Positions 1 to 6,345 of a stretch of 14,921 nucleotides of DNA are shown here, in pieces; position 1 is the stretch's first letter, and every line of letters starts with the position of its first letter. Below the pieces are notes generated by a model. The model did not search any database and had not been told where the DNA came from. It saw nothing but the letters and a program-made list of their open reading frames with translations. The DNA lies in NCBI GenBank assembly GCA_964374115.1, contig CAYJXK010000022.1, positions 1 to 14,921 of the forward strand, in the 5' to 3' direction. The translations under genes and the position numbers were made by a program. This DNA comes from CAYJXK01 sp964374115 (GTDB lineage: Bacteria > Patescibacteriota > Patescibacteriia > Magasanikbacterales > UBA922).

Positions 1-49
1 AAGGGCGAGAAGGTGACCAAAATCATAGGTTGTAGTGTTGAGGTACGTG

Positions 50-625
50 TTAAGAACCAGTAGTATACCCAAGAAACACCAGCACAAAAATCCCAAGCGC
101 GTTCAAGAGAAATGTAATCACTGAAAGATACTTCGGATGAAAATTGACCAGACTAAAAAGCGCCAGTCCAATCTCATCTGGCAATGGCGAGGCGATAAGA
201 GTGCTTGCCAAAAATGGCACGGTCCAAAGAAATACAGCCCGCTTTGTCGCCGCTTCCATTTTCTCTCGATGATGCGCTGGGATAAAAACCGAAGCCAGCG
301 CTTTCACTTCTTCGAGAATACTTTCTTTGAGATAGCGATACATAAAAAGATCGCCTATCATGGCGCCTAAACCTCCAAAAAATGCAATCGCAAATGGATT
401 CAGATGCTCGCCAAGATCAACAAAAAACAACGCGGCCGAGGCAGAAAAAAACGTGGAAGAAAACAAGACACCCGCCAGAAATGCGCCGACATACCCAAAG
501 TCATCGAGCGCTAAAATTATTTTGTCAAAAACACTGGTCGAAAATAAGATAATCGCGATGATAATCGAGAAAAAAAAGCTGATGGTGAATTTATATTGAC
601 GGAAGAAAGTCATATTTTTTTCCAT
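50..625 (-). CDS. DedA/VTT-like polytopic membrane protein
   Basis: Integral membrane protein of 191 residues. Hydrophobic segments are visible at about 10-30, 43-68, 74-92, 130-150 and 163-187. The stretch around 80-100 (GGLGAMIGD, then an aromatic-basic YRYLK) resembles the G-x-x-x-GD-x-x-x-Y pattern of DedA/SNARE-associated (VTT) proteins, a family linked to lipid scrambling or flux in the inner membrane. That assignment rests on pattern only, and the protein is shorter than typical DedA members. The ATG at 625 lies inside the 3' end of the kinase gene (35-bp overlap). It has an AAGGA Shine-Dalgarno 5 nt upstream, one of only two clear ones in the window. Met at 613 is an alternative start. 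It is probably translated from the kinase mRNA. A general hypothetical membrane protein is the fallback call. Confidence 0.55.
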   Translation of the reverse strand: MEKNMTFFRQYKFTISFFFSIIIAIILFSTSVFDKIILALDDFGYVGAFLAGVLFSSTFFSASAALFFVDLGEHLNPFAIAFFGGLGAMIGDLFMYRYLKESILEEVKALASVFIPAHHREKMEAATKRAVFLWTVPFLASTLIASPLPDEIGLALFSLVNFHPKYLSVITFLLNALGIFVLVFLGYTTGS

Positions 626-1544
626 ACATTTCCTTCACACGCGTTGTAAATTCATCTTGTATAAATCGATGATTCTGTGTGCCATAACACTCTACTGCGT
701 AGACGGCGGCAACAGAGCCCACTTGTCCACATGTTTCAAGATCATACCCTCCTGTGTACGCGGTAAAAAATCCCGCGCGATACGCATCACCGGCGCCGGT
801 CGGATCATCCACGGAGCGTGGCGGACATGACGCAATTTCAAACAATTCATCCTTTGTCCGTATAATAGATCCGCGTTCTCCAAGAGTAATGATGACTGTT
901 TGTACGTGTTGTAAAAGTTCTTCAGTATCCCATCTTGTTTTTTGTTCGATCAATTTCATTTCATAATCATTGCCAATCACAAATGACGCCTGTCCGATTG
1001 CTTGCATGAGTTCCTGGGAAGTCAGCGCCGTTACTTGTTGGCCAGGATCAAATACAAATGGAATTTTTTTTATATAACATTCTTTGGCATGTTTCATCAT
1101 CGCCTCTTTTTTGGTAGGAGCGACGATGGCTAAATCAATTTTTTCTTTGACATCACCAATAGATAACTCAGAGGCTTCTTGCAACGCTCCATTGAAAAAA
1201 GCCGTGATCTGATTGTCATCTTTATCCGTGGTGATGTAGGCCGAGGCAGTGAGAATGTCTTCGACCATAGCAATATGTTGTGTAGGGATAGAAAAAGATT
1301 TGAGATATGCGAGATACTCTTCGGCATCAGAGCCGAGGGTTGCGAGGATCTGGGGGTCTCCCCCCAAGAGTTTCATGGTATACGCTATGTTTCCTGCCGT
1401 GCCCCCAAAATTTTTCTTCAACCGATCCACGACAAAACACACATTCAAAACATGCACTTGATCCGGGAGAATGTGGTGTTTGAAGCTATCTGGAAAATCC
1501 ATGATGTAATCATAGGCCAGGGATCCAGAAATGAGGATAGACAT
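591..1544 (-). CDS. PfkB-family sugar/nucleoside kinase
   Basis: Ribokinase-fold kinase of 317 residues (the usual family length is 300-330), transferring phosphate from ATP to a sugar or nucleoside in the cytoplasm. Seen: the N-terminal GSLAYDYI strand; the first PfkB signature as FGGTAGNIAYTMKLLG (46-61); the ATP-side strand VIITLGERGS (217-226); and the second signature DDPTGAGDAYRAGFF (246-260), with catalytic base D253 and the GAGD anion hole. The substrate cannot be read from sequence; adenosine, ribose and fructose-type sugars are all possible. The frame is open further upstream to an ATG at 1598, but 1544 is chosen because the alignable fold begins there and a TGATACAAT extended -10 ends 8 nt before it. 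That would make the mRNA leaderless or nearly so. It is the first gene of a two-gene unit with the DedA-like gene. Confidence 0.85.
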   Translation of the reverse strand: MSILISGSLAYDYIMDFPDSFKHHILPDQVHVLNVCFVVDRLKKNFGGTAGNIAYTMKLLGGDPQILATLGSDAEEYLAYLKSFSIPTQHIAMVEDILTASAYITTDKDDNQITAFFNGALQEASELSIGDVKEKIDLAIVAPTKKEAMMKHAKECYIKKIPFVFDPGQQVTALTSQELMQAIGQASFVIGNDYEMKLIEQKTRWDTEELLQHVQTVIITLGERGSIIRTKDELFEIASCPPRSVDDPTGAGDAYRAGFFTAYTGGYDLETCGQVGSVAAVYAVECYGTQNHRFIQDEFTTRVKEMYGKKYDFLPSI

Positions 1545-1552
1545 ATGCCCGT

Positions 1553-1579
1553 ATTGTATCATGCTCTGTCCCTTGACAA
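1553..1579 (-). promoter_or_regulatory. Promoter of the pfkB-like gene (near-leaderless)
   Basis: On the minus strand an extended -10, TGA-TACAAT (1561-1553), is preceded by TTGTCA (1579-1574) with a short 15-bp spacer. Only 8 nt separate the -10 from the ATG at 1544, so transcription should start at or just before the start codon. The same TTGACAA block read on the plus strand (TTGACA, 1573-1578) may serve as the -35 of the divergent gene at 1627, with a weak -10 CATGCT at 1596-1601. The short spacer lowers confidence in the -35. Confidence 0.45.
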
Positions 1580-1626
1580 AAGTCCTTATTTCCGTCATGC
1601 TACAGACGTATTCTTTTTCTTTTTCT

Positions 1627-2247
1627 ATGAAAATTCGCTATGTTGACGGATTTCGTATCCGAAGTGTCCTTGATCCGGAATTCAGTATCTGCCATGCGCA
1701 CAGTGGCAGTGAATTCTCGCCAAAGTGGTATATTCCGGCAAACGAAATCTGGATTGACAAGCAATTCAAAAAAGAGACGCGTCTTTTTCTTGCTTATGAA
1801 GCAGAGTGGCAAAAAACATCGCTCCGTTCCTATCATGAATGGAGAAAGCGCATAAAAGAGCGGGTGGCCGAGAAGTCAACAACGTTCTCTGTGGTCGTAA
1901 AAAAAGAAAAAAAACATGGCATGAACATCGTCTCTGTTGATGGGACAAAAGTCAGACTCTCTATTGACCCGGAGTTTAGTTTTGGAGGTCACCATCTTGT
2001 CTATTCATACGTGCCAAAAGGAGAAATCTGGATTGATATAACTCAGGATCCTCGAGAAATTCCATACACCCTCTATCACGAACTTGTCGAGTATAACCAC
2101 ATGAAAAAAGGCATGACCTACGACCAGGCGCACGATATAGCGACAGCGTATGAAAAAGCAAAACGACGTGCCGATGGTATTGGAAGCTATCCCGGAGACG
2201 AAACATACACAAAAAAACATCGCATTCCCTATGTCACGAAAAACTAA
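1627..2247 (+). CDS. Tandem-duplicated protein with HELVE motif (possible zincin-like)
   Basis: Not a family I can name. The 206 residues consist of two diverged copies of one domain. Copy 1 (1-80) has YVDGFRIRSVLDPEFS and YIPANEIWID. Copy 2 (100-182) has SVDGTKVRLSIDPEFS and YVPKGEIWID. Copy 2 continues into YHELVEYNHMKKGMTYDQAHDIA (in part, residues 150-172). There H151, E152, E155 and H169 could form a metal site and helix as in minimal zincins. In copy 1 the equivalent is AYEAEW, so the putative site is lost. A lysine-rich linker (81-98) joins them. The frame is open back to 1531, but homology between the copies begins at 1627. The leader is pyrimidine-rich with no Shine-Dalgarno. It overlaps the next gene by 17 bp, suggesting joint expression. 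Peptidase activity is inference only. Confidence 0.65.
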   Translation: MKIRYVDGFRIRSVLDPEFSICHAHSGSEFSPKWYIPANEIWIDKQFKKETRLFLAYEAEWQKTSLRSYHEWRKRIKERVAEKSTTFSVVVKKEKKHGMNIVSVDGTKVRLSIDPEFSFGGHHLVYSYVPKGEIWIDITQDPREIPYTLYHELVEYNHMKKGMTYDQAHDIATAYEKAKRRADGIGSYPGDETYTKKHRIPYVTKN

Positions 2248-2746
2248 ACTCCAACTCAAACCCTTCCGACAATCTCCTGCCTATTGCGGGCCGGCGAGTC
2301 TTAAGATTGCTCTCGCGTATCTCGGCAAACGGATTCCAGAAAAAAAACTCGCGCGCCTCTGCCGTACCACAAAAAAACATGGCACGCTTCACCGTGGCAT
2401 GGTTCGGGGTGCCAAAGCAACAGGTGTACGTGTGATAGCCAAACAAAAAAGCACGATTCGTGACATGCGAGATCTTATTCAAAAAAAGAAGCTGCCGATC
2501 ATTGTTGGCTGGTATGACACAAGTGGGAAAGAAGGTGATCACTATTCTGTTATCTATCACGTTTCTAAAAATTTTATTTATCTCATGGATCCAGCGACCA
2601 AATCCGGATATCGAAAAATGTCAATCAAAAAATTTCTTGAGCGTTGGTTTGATTTCGAAGGAACCGATCGAGCGCGACTCATCGAGCGTTGGATGATGGT
2701 GGCGACTCTTCCAACTTCTCAACATACTCCTCATATACCTTCCTGA
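2231..2746 (+). CDS. C39-like cysteine peptidase domain protein
   Basis: A 171-residue papain-fold protein of the peptidase C39/C39-like type. Seen: FRQSPAYCGPASLKIALAYLG, giving the oxyanion Gln (Q14) and catalytic Cys (C19) at the start of the helix; GDHYSVIYHVSKNFIYLMDPA, giving catalytic His (H104) and Asp (D120). This Q/C/H/D set is that of bacteriocin-leader peptidases and their stand-alone relatives. There is no ABC transporter, no signal peptide and no membrane segment here, so it is probably a cytosolic or non-classically released peptidase of unknown substrate. The ATG at 2231 lies within the preceding gene's last codons (17-bp overlap). An in-frame upstream ATG at 2150 is rejected because it runs deep into that gene. 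Its 3' end overlaps the convergent aminotransferase gene by 68 bp, an unusually large tail-to-tail overlap. Confidence 0.75.
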   Translation: MSRKTKLQLKPFRQSPAYCGPASLKIALAYLGKRIPEKKLARLCRTTKKHGTLHRGMVRGAKATGVRVIAKQKSTIRDMRDLIQKKKLPIIVGWYDTSGKEGDHYSVIYHVSKNFIYLMDPATKSGYRKMSIKKFLERWFDFEGTDRARLIERWMMVATLPTSQHTPHIPS

Positions 2747-3524
2747 ACCTACGGAATTCTTCCGAAATCCCTCCAAACAATTTTTCATCAACCGCCCGAA
2801 TCGGAACAACGCCATGAGACGTATTTGTAAGAAACAATCCGTCAAAAGAAAAAATATCAGCAGATGAAATCATTTCTTCTTTCACAGAATATCCCTCTGC
2901 CAAGGCAGACGCAATCACATGTTCTCGCGTGACCCCGCGAAGAACACGGTTCGGTGGCGCTGTCACAAGTGTCTTCCCTTGTATGGCAAAAAAATTGGAC
3001 CGCGTTCCCTCAAGCATACATCCATCGCGATTAACAAGCAGCGTATCATACGCGCCCTGCATTTCTGCCTCTCGGTAAAAAAGATAGCTTGGCAACATAT
3101 TGAGTGTCTTGGCTTCTGGCAGAAATCGTTCATACTGTTTTGTGATCACCGATACGCCATCCCGATACAATGTTCTATCCAAAAATTTTCTTGGAAGCAA
3201 AAAAATATACAGTTGCGCGTCATCTGCGCTTTTCCCTCCGATCAAAAAAATTTTGATATTCCCTGTTTCAACGGCATTTGCTTCTAACAATGCCCCAATA
3301 TCTTTTTCTATATCCTCCACATCAATATGGTGCTCGAGCCCAATAATCTTGGCCGAATGAAAAAGCCGTCTCACATGTTCTTTCGCAAACCGCGGTTTCC
3401 CCTGATCAAACCGAATGTGTTCATATACCCCAAAACCATATGTCCACTCGATAGTGCCAATGGAAATAGCGGCAAGTTCTTTTGGGATGAGCTGATGGTT
3501 GTGAGAGACGTGTGTGCCGAGCAT
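2679..3524 (-). CDS. Class IV PLP aminotransferase (BCAT/D-amino-acid transaminase/ADC lyase type)
   Basis: Fold-type IV pyridoxal-phosphate enzyme of 281 residues (family usually 270-310). Seen: GTIEWTYGFGVYEHIRF (23-39), the N-terminal strand and loop; R52-R53 in HVRRL; the Schiff-base lysine K139 in EAKTLNMLPSYL; the E172 motif LEGTRSNFF (171-179), where Glu contacts the pyridine nitrogen; RVLRGVTRE (193-201); and the phosphate-binding TNTSHGVVPI (233-242). Sequence alone does not separate branched-chain aminotransferase (IlvE), D-alanine transaminase (Dat) and aminodeoxychorismate lyase (PabC). No amino-acid or folate pathway gene is adjacent. The start at 3524 has no Shine-Dalgarno, but an 18-codon ORF with a good one ends 1 nt upstream (TAATATG). 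That may deliver ribosomes by coupling. Confidence 0.85.
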   Translation of the reverse strand: MLGTHVSHNHQLIPKELAAISIGTIEWTYGFGVYEHIRFDQGKPRFAKEHVRRLFHSAKIIGLEHHIDVEDIEKDIGALLEANAVETGNIKIFLIGGKSADDAQLYIFLLPRKFLDRTLYRDGVSVITKQYERFLPEAKTLNMLPSYLFYREAEMQGAYDTLLVNRDGCMLEGTRSNFFAIQGKTLVTAPPNRVLRGVTREHVIASALAEGYSVKEEMISSADIFSFDGLFLTNTSHGVVPIRAVDEKLFGGISEEFRRFRKVYEEYVEKLEESPPSSNAR

Positions 3525-3525
3525 A

Positions 3526-3582
3526 TTATTCTTGATCGAACTGATGGCGAGTTTCCTCTGTAATATTCACTGCATGAAGCAT
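3526..3582 (-). other. Candidate 18-codon upstream ORF in the aminotransferase leader
   Basis: ATG at 3582, stop TAA at 3528-3526, one base before the aminotransferase ATG. A GGAA Shine-Dalgarno (3594-3591) lies 8 nt from the ATG. The peptide would be MLHAVNITEETRHQFDQE. The ATG lies at the end of the repeat core that is duplicated upstream of the methyltransferase gene. The frame is open upstream for about 33 more codons without a standard start codon. It could be a coupling or regulatory uORF, or a remnant of a longer coding sequence; short length means chance is possible. Confidence 0.3.
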
Positions 3583-3638
3583 CGTCACGATTCCTTTTTT
3601 CTGTGCCCTCCGACTCTCAGGGTCAAAACGTTCATGTA
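3579..3638 (-). repeat. Leader repeat, copy A
   Basis: About 60 bp matching copy B at 5033-5089 in the same orientation. Positions 3579-3602 match copy C (5149-5172) perfectly over 24 bp in inverse orientation. Conserved blocks, read on the minus strand, are GTTTTGNCCCTGAG, GGAGG, a CAC and AAAAAAGGAATCGT, then ATG. Weaker similarity continues through ACTCGCYAYMAGTT to the gene start at 3524 and upstream to about 3660. Confidence 0.75.
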
Positions 3639-3671
3639 TGGAGCCGCCTGTTGTATGAATTCGTTCTTTAT

Positions 3672-4994
3672 TTACGATATCATATCAAGTACGACCAATC
3701 CTTCAATATGCGGTGTCCTTGGAAAAAAGTTATAGAGCTTCATAAAAGCAGGACGATACACCTCGGAAAGAAGTCGAAGATCCCTTGCCTGAGTCGCGAT
3801 ATTGCAAGAAAGATAGAGAACGCGAGGCGGACGAACGCGAAGCAGTCGTTCGATGATCCGAGTATGCAGTCCGGCACGTGGTGGATCAAGAACAATGATC
3901 ATATCCGCTCGAATCGCATCGAGCATTGATTCTGCCGGTACACAGAGTACACGCGCATGTTTAATAGAATTCATTTCAATATTTTTCTCTGCAAACATAC
4001 CCGCCTCTTTGTGATTTTCAACTAATACTGTTTCATCTCGGTCGTGAGAAAGTGGAATACTGATGGAACCGACTCCTGCATAAAAATCAACGAGGGGCAT
4101 GGAAGGATGAATCCATTCGGCCATATCACCGAGAGCAATTTCAAACATTGGCACATTAATTTGAAAAAAACTCAAAGGACCATATAGAAGGCGCGCCTCT
4201 CGAATGGTTTCCCCCATCGTATCCTCTCCCATAGTCAAGAGAAGTTTACTCGGAACAGACGCGGGGGATCTGTGGGTGGAATAATACATATGAAAACCCA
4301 GAAATGTTTTATCGAGAACAGGATATGAAGAAAATGTGAGTTCGTCTTTGAGAAATAACGCGGCCACACTTCTCCCTTCTCCGCTTCGCACAATGAGACT
4401 CTTCAAACTCCGAATTGGTATCTCCTGTTCATTCACCCATGCTAACACTTTCTGTGCTGTTTCATTGATGAGAGATTCAGCAAGTACCGACCCATCTACC
4501 GAGACTTTGCTTCTCCCACCACGTTCAAAGAAGGCGAGTTGTATCTCTCCGGTCTTCAGACTTTTGCTTTCAAACTTCAAAAGTCCGTAGTCTGATTGCT
4601 GAAGTCCAATGGTAAAGCTAAACTCCATTTTATTCCGATACCCATACATTCGTCCATCAGTTGCAATCTCAAGAGCATGTTCCGGAAAAACAAAATTTCC
4701 AATTTTCGCGTATGTTTCCCGCGCAATCACGCGCTTCCATTCCAATTCTTTTTCCCACGCAAGAATATCCCACGCGCTTGTCGCAAGAAAATGTGGCTCT
4801 TTCGGTTCCACTCGATCAAGTGATTTTTCTAGAATGTCTGTCGCGATTCCTTCGACAAAATCTTTTTTATTGCGGATCATCCGCATCTCCACTATTTCAC
4901 CCGGCAATGCGTTCCACACAAATGCGGCTCGGCCATCGATATGGCCAAGCCCTTGTCCTCCAAAGACGAATTTCTCGATGTGTACTGATAGCAT
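3672..4994 (-). CDS. TrmA/RlmD-family RNA 5-methyluridine methyltransferase, iron-sulfur site lost
   Basis: SAM-dependent RNA uracil-C5 methyltransferase, 440 residues. An N-terminal TRAM domain (2-55; EKFVFGGQGLGHIDGRA) binds RNA. The catalytic domain shows FFQIN (276-280), SAM motif DFYAGVGS (303-310), LDPPRAGLH (369-377), nucleophile C397 in YLSCN, and the base E431 in TPHIEGLV. The family's [4Fe-4S] ligands normally lie between TRAM and the core as C-x5-CGGC-x-WQH. Here the segment reads PHFLATSAWDILAWEKELEWKR (part, 67-88) with no Cys. The whole protein has only C351 and C397, so it must lack the cluster. The rRNA (23S U747/U1939) or tRNA U54 target cannot be decided. Start: ATG 4994 begins the TRAM domain; the frame extends to a TTG at 5063. 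The gene is flanked by direct copies A and B of the leader repeat. Confidence 0.87.
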   Translation of the reverse strand: MLSVHIEKFVFGGQGLGHIDGRAAFVWNALPGEIVEMRMIRNKKDFVEGIATDILEKSLDRVEPKEPHFLATSAWDILAWEKELEWKRVIARETYAKIGNFVFPEHALEIATDGRMYGYRNKMEFSFTIGLQQSDYGLLKFESKSLKTGEIQLAFFERGGRSKVSVDGSVLAESLINETAQKVLAWVNEQEIPIRSLKSLIVRSGEGRSVAALFLKDELTFSSYPVLDKTFLGFHMYYSTHRSPASVPSKLLLTMGEDTMGETIREARLLYGPLSFFQINVPMFEIALGDMAEWIHPSMPLVDFYAGVGSISIPLSHDRDETVLVENHKEAGMFAEKNIEMNSIKHARVLCVPAESMLDAIRADMIIVLDPPRAGLHTRIIERLLRVRPPRVLYLSCNIATQARDLRLLSEVYRPAFMKLYNFFPRTPHIEGLVVLDMIS

Positions 4995-5032
4995 AAGAGT
5001 AACTTGTAGCGAGTAGTATCTGCTGTAAGAAA

Positions 5033-5089
5033 CATGATTACGATTCCTTTTTTGTGCCTCCAATGCTCAGGGGCAAAACAGGCGTGTAG
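5033..5089 (-). repeat. Leader repeat, copy B
   Basis: Same orientation as copy A, just upstream of the methyltransferase gene. It contains the identical 14-mer ACGATTCCTTTTTT (plus strand 5040-5053; 3587-3600 in A). The core is followed by an ATG at 5035, 9 nt after AAGGA. That ATG opens a 47-codon frame running out of phase through the methyltransferase start to 4892. Gaps between A and B in the core and just after it are 3 and 9 nt in total, so one reading frame (KKGIV core) is kept across both. Confidence 0.75.
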
Positions 5090-5164
5090 AGAACGCTGTT
5101 GGTGACTACGATGCTGTTTGAGTTTTGCGCGTGCGGGTTTTGGAGGGAAGAAAAAAGGAATCGT
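5040..5164. repeat. Inverted repeat formed by leader-repeat copies B and C
   Basis: The arms ACGATTCCTTTTTT (5040-5053) and AAAAAAGGAATCGT (5151-5164) are perfect complements. A second 5-bp block (CCTCC 5057-5061 with GGAGG 5142-5146) continues the stem after a small internal loop, enclosing about 80 nt. A transcript crossing this region on either strand could fold into a long hairpin in front of the methyltransferase gene. Confidence 0.6.
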
Positions 5165-5172
5165 GACGATGC
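5141..5172 (+). repeat. Leader repeat, copy C (inverted)
   Basis: Third copy of the repeat core, on the opposite strand to A and B. Positions 5149-5172 equal the reverse complement of 3579-3602 over 24 bp without a mismatch. It is preceded by GTTTTG and GGAGG as in the other copies, and followed by TACAATTCGCTATGAG, which resembles the ACTCGCYAYMAG block of A and B. No plus-strand gene follows, so this copy is probably a by-product of duplication or one arm of a structural element. Confidence 0.7.
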
Positions 5173-5193
5173 GGAGGTACAATTCGCTATGAG

Positions 5194-5201
5194 CTCATGA
5201 G
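5194..5201. repeat. CTCATGAG palindrome, copy 1
   Basis: Perfect 8-bp palindrome 22 bp after leader-repeat copy C. The same octamer occurs twice more in the window (13230 and 13413), all three in intergenic DNA. It may be an operator half of a shared regulator; function is not shown. Confidence 0.4.
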
Positions 5202-5234
5202 ATGGCCAGTGTAACAAACAAGTGAGAAGAAATC

Positions 5235-5263
5235 AAAATCCCCCGAATGCTTCGAGGGATTTT
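5235..5263 (-). terminator. Rho-independent terminator of nrdAB
   Basis: AAAATCCCCCGAA (5235-5247) and TTCGAGGGATTTT (5251-5263) form a 13-bp stem with one mismatch and a 3-nt loop. On the minus strand it is followed by a T-rich run (TTTTGATTTCTT). It begins 20 bp after the nrdB stop codon, where a terminator is expected. The A/T flanks make it potentially bidirectional. Confidence 0.85.
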
Positions 5264-5282
5264 AATTATCCACGACAAAATG

Positions 5283-6317
5283 TTACCAATCGAGCGTCCC
5301 TCCTGTCTGATATTCCGTCACTCTCGTCTCAAAAAAATTCTTTTCTTTTGAGAGATCCACTGCTTCACTCATCCAAGGAAACGGATTGGTAACATGATAC
5401 TCTGCCATCAGTCCCACTCGCGCGAGCCGGCGATCGGCAATATGCTGAATATATTGTTTGAATCCGTCCGCATTCATGCCAAAAATGCCTTTTGGGAATA
5501 CGCTCGCGGCAAATGTCCATTCCAGTTCAGCCCCTTCTTTCACCAGATCAATGATTCGTTTCTGAAATTCCGGTGTCCAAACATCCGGGTGTTCTTCTTT
5601 GATCGCATTGATCATATTGATGCCGAAATTGAGATGTTGCGACTCGTCGCGCATAATATATTGTATCTGCTCGGCAGATCCCACCATTTTGTTCTGCCGA
5701 TGAAATCCAAAAATCACGGCAAATGAACTGTAGAAAAAGATACCTTCCATGATAAGAGAAAACACGACAATGTTCTCGACAAATTTCTGATTTGCTTCAA
5801 GCGTGCCCGTCTTGAAATGCGGATTGAAGATTCCTTCATTGAACGTGAGAATAAACGATGCTTTATTATAGATCGAATCGACCTCGCGGTACATGTTGAA
5901 AATTTCTCCCTCGTCGAGCGCCAAGCTCTCGACAATATATTGATACGCGTGCGTGTGAATTGCCTCTTCATATCCCTGGCGCAAGAGATACATCCGGCAC
6001 TCGGGCGATGTAATGTGGCGATACATGGCGATCACGATATTGTTGGCCGCGATCGAATCGGCGGTGGTAAAAAATCCAAGCACGGTCTTGAACGCGTGCC
6101 GTTCATCTTCTGTGAGAAAATCAGCGCCGCGCCACTGCTCAATATCATTTTGCATGTTGATCTCTGTCGGAAGCCAATGATTGGCATTGCCCGTGTTGTA
6201 CGCTTCCCATGCAAACGTATGCTTCATGGGATAGAGCTGGATCACATCGGCGTCAGCGCCATTGATCACACGGCGTTTGTTGATGTCAACGCGATCGCTT
6301 GTTTTATTGATAGGCAT
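5283..6317 (-). CDS. nrdB: Ribonucleotide reductase class I beta subunit (NrdB, R2), Chlamydia-like clade
   Basis: Radical-generating di-metal subunit, 344 residues. Metal ligands seen: D87 (TTADSIAANN), E118 and H121 (YEEAIHTHAY), E191 (LIMEGIFF), E225 and H228 (MRDESQH). Tyr at the radical position is Y125. The ligand spacings (31, 73, 34) are those of the Chlamydia trachomatis R2 (89-120-193-227), not the longer E. coli R2, and HIADRRL and KNFFETRVTEYQ also recall Chlamydia. The two hallmark class Ic changes are absent: Chlamydia has Phe in place of Tyr and Glu in place of the first Asp. The conserved C-terminal tail (EYQTGGTLDW) would dock into NrdA. Start: ATG at 6317, 28 bp after the nrdA stop; an upstream ATG at 6374 would overlap nrdA by 29 bp and adds no recognisable sequence. 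Confidence 0.95.
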   Translation of the reverse strand: MPINKTSDRVDINKRRVINGADADVIQLYPMKHTFAWEAYNTGNANHWLPTEINMQNDIEQWRGADFLTEDERHAFKTVLGFFTTADSIAANNIVIAMYRHITSPECRMYLLRQGYEEAIHTHAYQYIVESLALDEGEIFNMYREVDSIYNKASFILTFNEGIFNPHFKTGTLEANQKFVENIVVFSLIMEGIFFYSSFAVIFGFHRQNKMVGSAEQIQYIMRDESQHLNFGINMINAIKEEHPDVWTPEFQKRIIDLVKEGAELEWTFAASVFPKGIFGMNADGFKQYIQHIADRRLARVGLMAEYHVTNPFPWMSEAVDLSKEKNFFETRVTEYQTGGTLDW

Positions 6318-6345
6318 ATAGTGTTGATTTAGGCCATGTGGGTTA

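Larger units (their letters stand above)
5064..5282. other. Intergenic region between nrdB and the methyltransferase gene
   Basis: No supportable gene. In order from the methyltransferase side it holds the outer part of leader-repeat copy B, the loop of the B/C inverted repeat, copy C (5141-5172), a CTCATGAG palindrome (5194-5201), and the nrdAB terminator (5235-5263). I see no convincing sigma-70 promoter for the methyltransferase gene here. Confidence 0.6.

Noticed and set aside
4892..5182. 96-codon minus-strand frame across the methyltransferase start
   Set aside because: Its 3' half is out of phase with the conserved TRAM domain and its 5' half is the B/C repeat; kept only as a comment on the repeat.
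5266..5274. TTATCCACG, a near DnaA box
   Set aside because: One mismatch to the consensus, no neighbour box, and partly in the flank of the nrdAB terminator.
6318..6345. ACACTATATG just before nrdB resembles half of an NrdR box
   Set aside because: The second half does not match, there is no partner site, and it lies within the operon.
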